Assembly: GCA_964411985.1 (NCBI GenBank)
Contig: CAYPNF010000001.1
Location: 124,001-188,000 of the forward strand
Direction of reading: 5' to 3'
Origin: CAYPNF01 sp964411985
GTDB taxonomy: Bacteria > Verrucomicrobiota > Verrucomicrobiia > Limisphaerales > J093
DNA length: 64,000 nucleotides
Shown: positions 8,616 to 17,250 of the stretch, piece after piece
How positions within the stretch are numbered: position 1 is the stretch's first letter
Layout of the letters: every line of letters begins with the position of its first letter
Position numbers and translations under genes: made by a program
Notes under the pieces: model-generated
What the model was told of the DNA's origin: nothing
Database searches by the model: none
Seen by the model: the letters and a program-made list of their open reading frames with translations, nothing else

Positions 8616-11400
8616 CAAGTTGGCGCGGCGATTCGCCTTGGACCAGGGCCCGGGCAGTAAAGATCTCCAGAGGGGTGGTAGGCAACTGGTAGGCGACTTC
8701 ATTCCGCATGAGTTGTTCCACATTCCACGCGATCCACCATCCCGGACGATGGTAATCGACATAAGTTGCCATCAGGTGATCCGTGACCGGTTTGGCATAG
8801 AGCGCCAGGAAACGGGCGCCATCGGGAGTGAGATGCCGCCAGCGGGCCAAGGCTGCCCTGCCACCAGGAAGATTGCGGATGAGTGCCCCACGCGGATAGG
8901 CGTGTTCGTAGCAGAGGCGTGCACGCATCGCGTTCCGGGTCAGCAACTGGGCTTCCGCCAGTGAACCCTGGTCGCCCACCATCTTGGCCATACGGCAATA
9001 AGCAATCAGGCCCGCCAGCCTGGCGTTGCCGCAATCTTCATCCGGAGCCACCAACGGCGCGTGGAGTCGGGGGCGCAGCTCCGGCCAGTGTTCCTGCACA
9101 AAACCTTTTCCTGAAGCCGTTTCCGACCACATCCAGAGAGGGTAAAGCCGGCTCAAGTCATCGAGGGGGGATTCCTGGGCGACTTTGAGATGCGCGTACG
9201 GCACTTCGTAGGGTGTGCGCAAGCTGCCATCGCGAATAGGGTAGGCACGAGGCAAATTCGCCACCCAATTGCTCAGGTGCGAATCCGCTTTCTCTTGGAC
9301 TCCCGCATCCAGGAAAGGGCGAGCCAGCATCAAGGTGTAGAGAGTCTGGCTGGGGTCGGAGAAGAAAACGCACGCCTCCTCCGGAGCTTTACCGGCAGGC
9401 AAGACAAGGGGGCGCCAAGAGTGATCCAGGAGTTCGCGGGTGAGTTGGCAGAGGCGATCTCGGAGTGCAGAGAACTCAGCGGGAGTGTTGAGTGCAGAGT
9501 CAGGATTCCACGCAGGCTTCTCGATCAAGCGATCCAGTTCCGTGTCTGGAATGGCTTGGACGGTAAGATCGGCTTGCTCCGTGAGCGGGGCCCCAAGCGT
9601 ACCAGGGACGGGGCCCGGAAGACCCTGTAGCAGATTCGTGAGGCGAGGAGTGGCCAAGCTGTCCCAATCCCAGCGTGAGGTTTGAATCTGGTTCCATTCA
9701 GCCTCGGTTGGACGAGTCGAAGGGGAGGCAACGCGTTTCAACGCAGGCGCGCCCTTTTGCATGCGATAGGCAATCAGGGCACAACCCGAGTTCAGTTCAT
9801 GCGTGGGGAGATAATAGTAACTGTCTCCAGCGACTGCCACCGGGACATCCAGAACCGAACCACCCCCATAGACGGCGGTGCCGCGGATCAGCCACTCGTT
9901 CCCCACCGAGAACTCAGTGCCGCGGATCTGGTTCAACGTAAGGGAGAGCGCTTCCCCTGGCACAGGCTCATGAATGTTGAGTGCCAAAGGCTGTGGATAG
10001 CCCTGGAGCGTCCGCAGATCGACCGCGTTTACGTTGTCCTGATGGGTGTTCATCAAGAGTGTTCCCGCCACAGTCAGTTGAGACTGCTCGTCGTGCACCA
10101 AGAGGAGACTGTCGTGCCAACCATAGGTCCGGGATTCGTCCAAGAGAGGTTGAATGTGCCCAGTACTCGTATCCAGATATCCCACATTCAGAAACGGGGA
10201 GTAGTGTTCGTAGCGGCTACGAAGCAAAGCCTGGAACTTCACAATCACCCGGCCGTCCGGAGTGACCACTGGTGGTGCGCCAGGCCCGTTCATGCTTTCC
10301 GAGGAGACGATGGGAGCCACAAAACGCTGTTTGCCCGTGAGGGGGTCGAGGACGAAGAAGGTCTGGAAAGCAGGCTCAGCCGTCAATCGTCGGCGCAGAA
10401 AGTCGAGTTGTTTGGGATAGGTCTCCGGATTCTCCATCAGCCGGAAGTTCTCGGCCCTGAGACGCGCGTTCTCTTCAGGCTTGTGCCGCCAACTGGCGAA
10501 ATCGCCAAAGACCTCCCGAACCATCTCCAGGAGCAGGTTCTGGAAACGATCGTATCCCATGACCGGCGCACTGGTCACGAGGACGGATCCATCGGGCGCC
10601 ACCACCGGGTGGTAACCTCGAAAGGAGGCTCCGGGCAACGGTTCGCTGGTCCAGATTGCCTCGCCGGTCTTGAGTTGAAAGGCACGCATCCGCAGGTCCT
10701 CCGCTCCAACGTAGAGATGGCCTTTCTTTGCATCCACGGCAGGACTCTGCAGGATCGGCGCACCCAGCTCCGCCTGCCAGCGCACGCGGCCATCCTCGGT
10801 GTTAAGGGCGAACAACACCCCTCCGCGGCTTCCGATGAAGACCGTTCCCTCATCAATTACCGGGGAATTCCAAACAGAACTCCGAGTATCGAAAGTCCAA
10901 ACCACCTGCCCGTCAGAAACACGGAGCGCATGCACCTTGCCGTCTGCGCAACCGAGAACAACCCGATCTGCGGTGACTGCGGCGGCGTGAAGAATCGGTC
11001 CTCCAGTTTGGTAGGTCCATGTGTCACGCCCTGTTTGCTCATCCATGGCATGAAGCAGGCCTCTGAGCGTTCCAAGGAAGACGAGTCCGCGCGCAATTAC
11101 CGGCTGGACGCCGCTCTGAATACCCTCTTCAGGAAAGAGTCGATACCACTTGCGCTCAAAAGGAGGTTGCAGCACCGCTGGAGTCGCTCCACTCCGAGCC
11201 GCATCGTGGGCGAGCATGGGCCACTCTTCCGAGGCATCGGATCCCACCGCTGCAGCAACCTTCTGCACCCAGATCAAGAGCGCGAGGCTCAAACCGAACC
11301 GCCATCGCGAAAGGCAAGCCCGCCTCGACTGGAGCTTGCAGTGGAGAAGCGGTATCGGCTTCACGACGTCACTTGGAGGAGGACGGTGGAATCGGCTCAT
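8464..11400 (-). CDS. Secreted PQQ-type beta-propeller protein
   Basis: About 978 residues from an ATG at 11400 (MSRFHRPPPSD), chosen because a hydrophobic export segment (FGLSLALLIWVQKVAAA) follows. The frame is open further upstream; an ATG at 11448 with AGAAGG before it is the alternative. The first 450 residues carry PQQ_2/BamB-like propeller blades: repeated (V/L)xALNxxDGxxxWxxxLG patterns after WPMLAHDAARSG. The rest, to PLHGSQ, is a helical domain I do not recognise. It may bind a ligand or act as a dehydrogenase-like or scaffold protein outside the cytoplasm; none of this can be proved from the sequence. It overlaps the upstream gene end by about 30 bp. Confidence 0.7.
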   Translation of the reverse strand: MSRFHRPPPSDVVKPIPLLHCKLQSRRACLSRWRFGLSLALLIWVQKVAAAVGSDASEEWPMLAHDAARSGATPAVLQPPFERKWYRLFPEEGIQSGVQPVIARGLVFLGTLRGLLHAMDEQTGRDTWTYQTGGPILHAAAVTADRVVLGCADGKVHALRVSDGQVVWTFDTRSSVWNSPVIDEGTVFIGSRGGVLFALNTEDGRVRWQAELGAPILQSPAVDAKKGHLYVGAEDLRMRAFQLKTGEAIWTSEPLPGASFRGYHPVVAPDGSVLVTSAPVMGYDRFQNLLLEMVREVFGDFASWRHKPEENARLRAENFRLMENPETYPKQLDFLRRRLTAEPAFQTFFVLDPLTGKQRFVAPIVSSESMNGPGAPPVVTPDGRVIVKFQALLRSRYEHYSPFLNVGYLDTSTGHIQPLLDESRTYGWHDSLLLVHDEQSQLTVAGTLLMNTHQDNVNAVDLRTLQGYPQPLALNIHEPVPGEALSLTLNQIRGTEFSVGNEWLIRGTAVYGGGSVLDVPVAVAGDSYYYLPTHELNSGCALIAYRMQKGAPALKRVASPSTRPTEAEWNQIQTSRWDWDSLATPRLTNLLQGLPGPVPGTLGAPLTEQADLTVQAIPDTELDRLIEKPAWNPDSALNTPAEFSALRDRLCQLTRELLDHSWRPLVLPAGKAPEEACVFFSDPSQTLYTLMLARPFLDAGVQEKADSHLSNWVANLPRAYPIRDGSLRTPYEVPYAHLKVAQESPLDDLSRLYPLWMWSETASGKGFVQEHWPELRPRLHAPLVAPDEDCGNARLAGLIAYCRMAKMVGDQGSLAEAQLLTRNAMRARLCYEHAYPRGALIRNLPGGRAALARWRHLTPDGARFLALYAKPVTDHLMATYVDYHRPGWWIAWNVEQLMRNEVAYQLPTTPLEIFTARALVQGESPRQLANFLDLPWCKADEYYLQKVALLLRAAGSLQSPKDARAASGAPKSPLHGSQ

Positions 11401-12673
11401 TCGTTCTCGCTCGCCCCGACTCCCAGACCCTACGGATCGCCTCTTCATCGCCGAAACCTTCTGGAACTGCAGAACTGGCCTTGTTCGCGTAGTACCACCA
11501 TCGTTTGTCCAAGGGGGATACCGTCGTACGGCTGCCGGGCATCTGGAGATAACCATTAGGATCCACATGCCTCACCCAATCCCAGGCGTACTGTAGCCAT
11601 TTCGCCCGATACTCCGGACTTTGATGCGCATACCAGGTGATTTCGTCGTAGCCCCAGATCCAGATTCCTCCCACCTTGGGTTGACCGGGTTGCTTGCTCA
11701 CGCCCCAGTTGTCGATTTCCACCAGGTAAGGGAGGTGGTCGCACTTCCAACCGCTGAAGGTCATTCCACCTTTGCTCCGGCCATAGATCCCGTCGGAGAA
11801 ACCCAGCTTGAGAATTGCCTCCTGGGGTTTATCCGGCAACTCCATGATGCGCAATGGAAAGGAGTGAAAATCCATCAACAACTGCCCATCGCGCACCAGG
11901 CCGCCGCTGGGAACGTGCGAGTCGAACAATACCATGTGACGGCGCGCATGCTTGGCGGCATAGGTACGGATCAAACCGAGCACCTGGGAGTAATGATCAA
12001 GGCTCTTGTCATTGCCATTCATCAGCTCGGTCTGGCCGAGGTGAATCGCTTCGATGCCGGTATCGATAAAGGACGCACCGAGAAAATAGAACCACAACTT
12101 GGTCTCTGGCCGGCTCACATCGGGAACGGACTGGCCACTTCTCCAGTGGTCCTTGAACCGGCCGCTGGGGTAGAGCATATCCGCGTAGCGAAAGTTCCGT
12201 TTCTCGACGGGCTGGCCTAGTGCAGTGAAAGCCCAGTCTGGAACCGGCACCTGATCCACTTGCGTGGTCACAATTTCGAAGATGCAGGCCTGCAGGACCA
12301 TCTCCGGGTCAGCCTGATGAAGCTGAGGGCTCTGCCGTTTCGCGCGTTCGAGGTTACGCAGGATTTCCGCTTCGCCACCCCACAAACACAGACTACGCCC
12401 GATGAACTTGGCTCCGATTTGCTTCAACATCCGGACGTTGTCATTGAAATCCCCTCTCCCATTCAGGAGACCCTCCATGGTGATGGATCGAGCCAAGTAG
12501 TTCTCCAGCACCTCTCGAGTGATCGTTTTTTCAAAGTGGTACTTGGCGGCAACTTCGCGGTCGGACCCTTCCGCCGCATGTGCCGGCGAACCAAGAAACC
12601 AGCAGCCAACTACCAGGCCAAGGATCACCGATCGAGCAGTCTTCCAGGAGGTTCGAATTGGGGGCTCGTTCAT
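11369..12673 (-). CDS. Secreted protein of unknown function, TIM-barrel glycosidase-like
   Basis: 434 residues from the ATG at 12673 (MNEPPIRTSWKTAR), with an export signal ending at PAHAAEG. The frame is open to 12724, but the longer form would bury the signal. Motifs TGIEAIHLGQTELM, DFHSFPLRI, EIDNWGVSK and IWIWGYDEITWYAHQ, with acidic residues after hydrophobic strands, resemble TIM-barrel glycosidases; I cannot name a family or catalytic pair. It is immediately upstream of, and slightly overlaps, the PQQ-propeller gene, and is divergent from the DUF2961 gene. The neighbourhood points to carbohydrate metabolism. Confidence 0.5.
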   Translation of the reverse strand: MNEPPIRTSWKTARSVILGLVVGCWFLGSPAHAAEGSDREVAAKYHFEKTITREVLENYLARSITMEGLLNGRGDFNDNVRMLKQIGAKFIGRSLCLWGGEAEILRNLERAKRQSPQLHQADPEMVLQACIFEIVTTQVDQVPVPDWAFTALGQPVEKRNFRYADMLYPSGRFKDHWRSGQSVPDVSRPETKLWFYFLGASFIDTGIEAIHLGQTELMNGNDKSLDHYSQVLGLIRTYAAKHARRHMVLFDSHVPSGGLVRDGQLLMDFHSFPLRIMELPDKPQEAILKLGFSDGIYGRSKGGMTFSGWKCDHLPYLVEIDNWGVSKQPGQPKVGGIWIWGYDEITWYAHQSPEYRAKWLQYAWDWVRHVDPNGYLQMPGSRTTVSPLDKRWWYYANKASSAVPEGFGDEEAIRRVWESGRARTNEPIPPSSSK

Positions 12674-12849
12674 AGTGTTTTGCAGTGACCAGTCGTAGTC
12701 CCTTCCCTGCGCCAAGGCAAACATCTTCGGCTTCAGGGTTGACCATCATCAATCCTGAATTCTTCCGCAAATTACGCAGACCCTCGCAGATGTCCGCTGC
12801 TTGTCAGACGGGATTCTTGGGAGTAACCTCGCAGCAACTCAGCCACTTT

Positions 12850-14439
12850 ATGAGCAGCAACCTTTCTCTTCTCGCCTTTCGGCGGGCGTTCGGTCAGCTC
12901 AGGTTCACCCTACCGTTGACCCTCCTCGCCTCGACCCTCTACTCGGCAAACGCCCAGCTAGAACTTGATCTGGGAAGCCTACCGACGCTTACGGCCGGGC
13001 GCACCAAGGCGCAAAATGCCCTCTGGATCGAAACGCCGCTCACTGCGCAATTCAAGACTTCCAAGCGGGTCGTGGTAGCCGACCTTCCGGGCCCGGCAAC
13101 CGTCACCATGCTGCACTTCGCCTATGGGCAAAGCCAGATTTCCGGCGAAAACAAGAGGCTCAACCGCGATCTGGCTTTGAAGATCTATTGGGACGACGAG
13201 AAAGAGCCCAGCGTGGACGTTCCACTGGTCGACTTCTTCTGCAACCCAGCCGGTACCCGTGACGAGGTCAATACGGCCCTCGTCAATGTGCGCCGGGGGT
13301 ACAATTCCTATTTCCCCATGCCCTTTCGAAAGTCTGGGAGGATCGAGTTGGTGTACGATGGCCCCGTGGAGCCGGGTGAGGAGCTGTGGAAACTCATGCC
13401 TTGCTACTTCTACCTGATCTATCGGACACAGAAGGAGATCCCGGCCAGCCAAGGCTATTTCCACGCCAGTTGGCGTCAGCAGGGTTTGCTGCTGGGGAAA
13501 GAGGACTACGTGGCCTTGGAGGCAAAAGGCCACGGCAAATTCGTGGGCTGGAACGTCAGCATCCGACTGCCCGGCCGGGACGGGTATCCTGTGGACGCGA
13601 ATGAGAAGTTCTACATCGACGGCGAGGAGGCGCCCTCCATTGAGTTCCAAGGCCTCGAGGACTCCTTCGGGTTCAGCTGGGGTTTCCCCGAGACCGAAAG
13701 CCAGTTTCCTTACACGGGTTACTACCGCTTCCTGAAAGGCGCGATGGCGTATCGATTCTTTCTCCAAGACTCCATCAGTTTTGAGAAGTCACTGCGAGTG
13801 GCCATCGGCTTCGGCGTCAATGAAGACCCCATGTTCCGCCGGGAATTCTCCAAGAAGGGTAATACTCTCCAGTTTTCCAGCACGGTCTACTGGTACCAAA
13901 CCGAGCCTCACGCTCCCATTCCACCCCTGCCTGCGGTAACGGATCGAGCCCCTGCTCCGGAGGAAGCCTTCTGGCCTGAAAAGGAGACTTTGCCCAACGC
14001 GGCGGACCTGCGAAAGCGCGGAGTCAAGTTGGAAGTACTCTGCGGCCGCAAGGCTGGCGAGGTGGTGTTCGCAGAGCCGGGATTTGGTGCCACTCCCAAG
14101 GGTGGCTACGCCTGGGAAGGGTGGGCCTTTCCAACCTATCATGCCCGGGCCGATGCCAAGGCGTTCGAGGTGGAGCTATCCGTTCCCAAAGAGGCCCAAG
14201 GCACAGTGCGAATCTTCGTGATCGACCCTGACAACTTCGAAGGGGGCCGTAAACAAAGGGTATCGGTAGATGGTCTTGATTGGGGGGTCACCGATCAATT
14301 CCAGGAAGGGAAGTGGTTGGAAAGACAAATCGGGGCGGCTGAGACCGCCGATGGCAGAGTGACCGTGCGAGCGTCGAACGAAAAGACGAATAGCAACGCG
14401 GTCATTTCTATTGTGGAATGGGTGGAAAATCAGCGCTAA
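12850..14439 (+). CDS. DUF2961 family glycosidase-like protein (GH172-like)
   Basis: 529 residues from the ATG at 12850 (MSSNLSLLAFRRAF), which gives a signal peptide ending at YSANAQ. Diagnostic DUF2961 segments: GPATVTMLHFAYG, LALKIYWDDEKEPSVDVPL followed by DFFCNPAG, YFPMPFRKSGRIELVYDG and the GYYRFLKG region. DUF2961 corresponds to family GH172, which includes fructan dianhydride-forming and arabinofuranosidase-type enzymes. A C-terminal beta-rich domain of about 170 residues follows. Substrate in this organism is unknown. It precedes the Tat-exported rhamnosidase-like gene by 89 bp and may be co-transcribed with it. Confidence 0.8.
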   Translation: MSSNLSLLAFRRAFGQLRFTLPLTLLASTLYSANAQLELDLGSLPTLTAGRTKAQNALWIETPLTAQFKTSKRVVVADLPGPATVTMLHFAYGQSQISGENKRLNRDLALKIYWDDEKEPSVDVPLVDFFCNPAGTRDEVNTALVNVRRGYNSYFPMPFRKSGRIELVYDGPVEPGEELWKLMPCYFYLIYRTQKEIPASQGYFHASWRQQGLLLGKEDYVALEAKGHGKFVGWNVSIRLPGRDGYPVDANEKFYIDGEEAPSIEFQGLEDSFGFSWGFPETESQFPYTGYYRFLKGAMAYRFFLQDSISFEKSLRVAIGFGVNEDPMFRREFSKKGNTLQFSSTVYWYQTEPHAPIPPLPAVTDRAPAPEEAFWPEKETLPNAADLRKRGVKLEVLCGRKAGEVVFAEPGFGATPKGGYAWEGWAFPTYHARADAKAFEVELSVPKEAQGTVRIFVIDPDNFEGGRKQRVSVDGLDWGVTDQFQEGKWLERQIGAAETADGRVTVRASNEKTNSNAVISIVEWVENQR

Positions 14440-14528
14440 TATGAACTCCATGCATACCCTTACTCTGATCCACCTCCCTCGGCGGATGCCACTCTGCTTG
14501 TGAATCCTCAACATCCCGTAACCTTCGC

Positions 14529-17207
14529 ATGCAAAGCTCCCATGACGCGCCAAGGAAAGGGCTGACTCGACGCGACTTCTTCCGCAACACCGCCTTGGCC
14601 GGGGGCGGTATGGTCAGCATGACGCCCTTACAGGGTGAGAGCGCGTCGACCGCAACGACCGCGTCTTTTTCACCCGTCACCGGCCCAACCCTGGCTCAAC
14701 GTGCGGGTTCGCTCCCACCCCTGCCAGACCTGCGCCCCGCCCTGTGGATCTGGTATCCCAGTTCCCGCTGCCTCGCCAACACCATGGTTCTGTTCCGGCG
14801 TGAGATTCCCCTGACCGACAAGCCGAAACGGGCTACCGGCTGGATTGTGGGCTCAAGCCGCTACCAACTCTCGGTGAACGGACGGCGGATTCAATTCGGG
14901 CCTGCCCCGTGCGACCCTCGGTTCGAAGAGGCGGATCCGTTCGATCTCACCGAGCAACTCCAGGTGGGCGGTAATGTCATTGGCGCCCAAGTCCTGTACT
15001 ACGGCCACGGTGAGGGGACCTGGCCTGCCGGAAAGCCAGGATTCCTGTTTTACCTCGAGATCGAGAAGCAGGATGGCACAACACAACGTATTGTCTCCGA
15101 CCCCGCGTGGCGGGTTCACCTCGCGCGCGCCTGGAGGCCAGGTCAATACAAACGCTGGTACCTCAGGGCTTTCCAGGAGGAATTTGATGCGCGCCTCTAT
15201 CCTTACGGCTGGGATACGGCGGATTTTCGGATCAACGATCATTGGCTGCCTGCCCAGGCCATCGGAACCGACGCGAACCTGCCTTCCATCGCTGCTGACT
15301 ATTCAGACTACGTGCAAGACGTTGGGGCAGTCCGCAACGGTGTCAGTTTGCGCGCTCGAACCATCCCCCTGTTACGGGAAAACACCGTGCCGGTGAAGAG
15401 GTTGGCTGAACAGTACCGAATCCAGTGGATCCGGCCGGCCGAGGAGTACTTCGAGTGTCTCCCCGACGGGGCCTTCCAGGCCGAAGCGGTGCAACTCGCC
15501 AAATCCACGTCCCCGGGCGGTTGGGAAGTCGAGTTAGACGGCACCCATGCGGTTGCGCTCACCTTCGAGTTTCAAGAGCAGTCGGTTGGCTGGCCATTCT
15601 TCACCATAGAAGCCCCCGCCGGCACCACGGTGGAGTTGCTGGTGCATGAGGCTCATCGCCTGGGAGGGCCCCCGCTCCTGAACACCCACTTTCATGCCTG
15701 GTCACGGTTCATCTGTCGCGAGGGCATCAACCGCTTCCAGACTTTCGATTTCGAGAGTTTCCGCTGGCTCCAATTGCATATCCGAAACGCCCAAGGCCGG
15801 GTGCTGATACGAGATCTGGGAATGCTTCGCCGCCAATTCCCCTGGCCGCACTCACCCCAAATCCAGTGCTCGGACCCCGACTTGACGCGTGTCCTCAACG
15901 CCTCCATCAACACGCTCCACAATTCGGCACAGGACACCTGCGTCGATGGCATGGCCCGGGAACGGCAGCAATACAGCGGCGACGGAGGCCACCAGCTCCA
16001 CGGGGTCTATTACGCCTTCGGGGAACACCGTCTTCCCGCGCGCTTTCTCCGGACTTGGAGCCAGGGCATGACCCTAGACGGCTATTTCCTGGATTGCTGG
16101 CCGGCTTTCGACCGGCTCGCAAGAATCGTTCAACGACAACTTGGTTTCACGCAGTGGGGTCCTCTGCTGGATCACGGGGTCGGGTTCAACTTCGACTGCT
16201 ACCACTATCACCTCCACTCGGGTAACCTCGAACCGCTAGGGGAAACCTATCCAAGGCTGCTCCGGTTTGCCACGTACCTGCGGACCATCCAAAACTCGGA
16301 CGGCCTGCTGCGCGTCGAGAACATTGGCGTGCCTGCCGTCTGGATGGATCATCAGGCCTATCAACGTCAGCGCCACAAGCAATGTGCCTTCAACCTCTAC
16401 GCTGCAGCCATGCTGGAGACGGCCCTCCCTACGCTGGCCCGCGCACTCGGCGATGAAACCAATGCCCGCGCCGCCCTTGCCTTTGGAAAAGAGCTCCGTG
16501 AAGCGACCATCAAGACTTTCTGGCATCCAGAACGAGAGGCGTTCGTAGTGAACCTGCCCTGGCTGGCCGAGGAGAAGAATCCCCGGATGTGCGACCGCTC
16601 CACTGCCACCGCCATCCTCTTTGGCCAATGCCCGGAAGGAAAGACCGCCCCTTCGGTCAAGGCTCTAGCAGAACTTCCCTCGGAAATGGGCGAATCCTAT
16701 CCATGCAACGCCAACTGGCGCTACTGGGCGCTGGCGAAAGCCGGTCGTATCGACATCGTGCTGAAAGTGCTAAGAGAACGCTGGGCGCAACTGCCTTCCG
16801 TCCTCCTTAATAACACTCTGCAGGAAGACTGGTCCGCCCAACCCGACTCCGGCTCTCAATGGAGCCATTGCGCTGTCGCCCCGCTCTATTGCACCTACAT
16901 GAACATCGCCGGCATTCAGCCTCTCGAGGCTGGGTTCCGTCGATGCGAGGTCCGTCCGCAGTTGGGCGATCTCGAGTCGTTGGAACTGACTGTGCAAACG
17001 GTCCGGGGTGCACTGACCTTCGCGGCGAAGGGCCCCCGCGGAAACCGAGTCCTTACCCTGGCTCTGCCGCCCGGCTGCTCGGGTGAGTTGGTGGTTCCAA
17101 GCCAGGAGAAAGTCGCCTGGAACCCACTGCCGGAAAGCGCCCCAGGACTTAGCCGATACCAAATCCCCGGCAGCGGGCCGACGACTCTTCGAATAGCCAC
17201 CATCTAA
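14529..17207 (+). CDS. Tat-exported alpha-L-rhamnosidase-like glycosidase (GH78-like)
   Basis: 892 residues. The N-terminus carries a twin-arginine signal, TRRDFF (residues 13-18), then a hydrophobic AGGGMVS segment. Next comes a beta-sandwich like the rhamnosidase N domain (GWIVGSSRYQLSVNGRRI) and a six-hairpin catalytic domain with DGMARERQQYSGDGG at about residue 473, where GH78 enzymes have the acidic general-acid region. The C-terminal beta-domain (GCSGELVVPSQEKVAWNP) is as expected. Likely hydrolyses alpha-L-rhamnosides or related deoxy sugars outside the cytoplasm. The Tat route suggests folding before export. Substrate specificity is not shown. Confidence 0.8.
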   Translation: MQSSHDAPRKGLTRRDFFRNTALAGGGMVSMTPLQGESASTATTASFSPVTGPTLAQRAGSLPPLPDLRPALWIWYPSSRCLANTMVLFRREIPLTDKPKRATGWIVGSSRYQLSVNGRRIQFGPAPCDPRFEEADPFDLTEQLQVGGNVIGAQVLYYGHGEGTWPAGKPGFLFYLEIEKQDGTTQRIVSDPAWRVHLARAWRPGQYKRWYLRAFQEEFDARLYPYGWDTADFRINDHWLPAQAIGTDANLPSIAADYSDYVQDVGAVRNGVSLRARTIPLLRENTVPVKRLAEQYRIQWIRPAEEYFECLPDGAFQAEAVQLAKSTSPGGWEVELDGTHAVALTFEFQEQSVGWPFFTIEAPAGTTVELLVHEAHRLGGPPLLNTHFHAWSRFICREGINRFQTFDFESFRWLQLHIRNAQGRVLIRDLGMLRRQFPWPHSPQIQCSDPDLTRVLNASINTLHNSAQDTCVDGMARERQQYSGDGGHQLHGVYYAFGEHRLPARFLRTWSQGMTLDGYFLDCWPAFDRLARIVQRQLGFTQWGPLLDHGVGFNFDCYHYHLHSGNLEPLGETYPRLLRFATYLRTIQNSDGLLRVENIGVPAVWMDHQAYQRQRHKQCAFNLYAAAMLETALPTLARALGDETNARAALAFGKELREATIKTFWHPEREAFVVNLPWLAEEKNPRMCDRSTATAILFGQCPEGKTAPSVKALAELPSEMGESYPCNANWRYWALAKAGRIDIVLKVLRERWAQLPSVLLNNTLQEDWSAQPDSGSQWSHCAVAPLYCTYMNIAGIQPLEAGFRRCEVRPQLGDLESLELTVQTVRGALTFAAKGPRGNRVLTLALPPGCSGELVVPSQEKVAWNPLPESAPGLSRYQIPGSGPTTLRIATI

Positions 17208-17250
17208 TCTCAACTTTGCTGACCGTCATTTCCGCAGCCCCGCGCGGTAA

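Noticed and set aside
9682..11559. Plus-strand reading frame of 625 codons
   Set aside because: Antisense to the PQQ-propeller gene, with no domain or signal. The propeller repeats on the minus strand decide.
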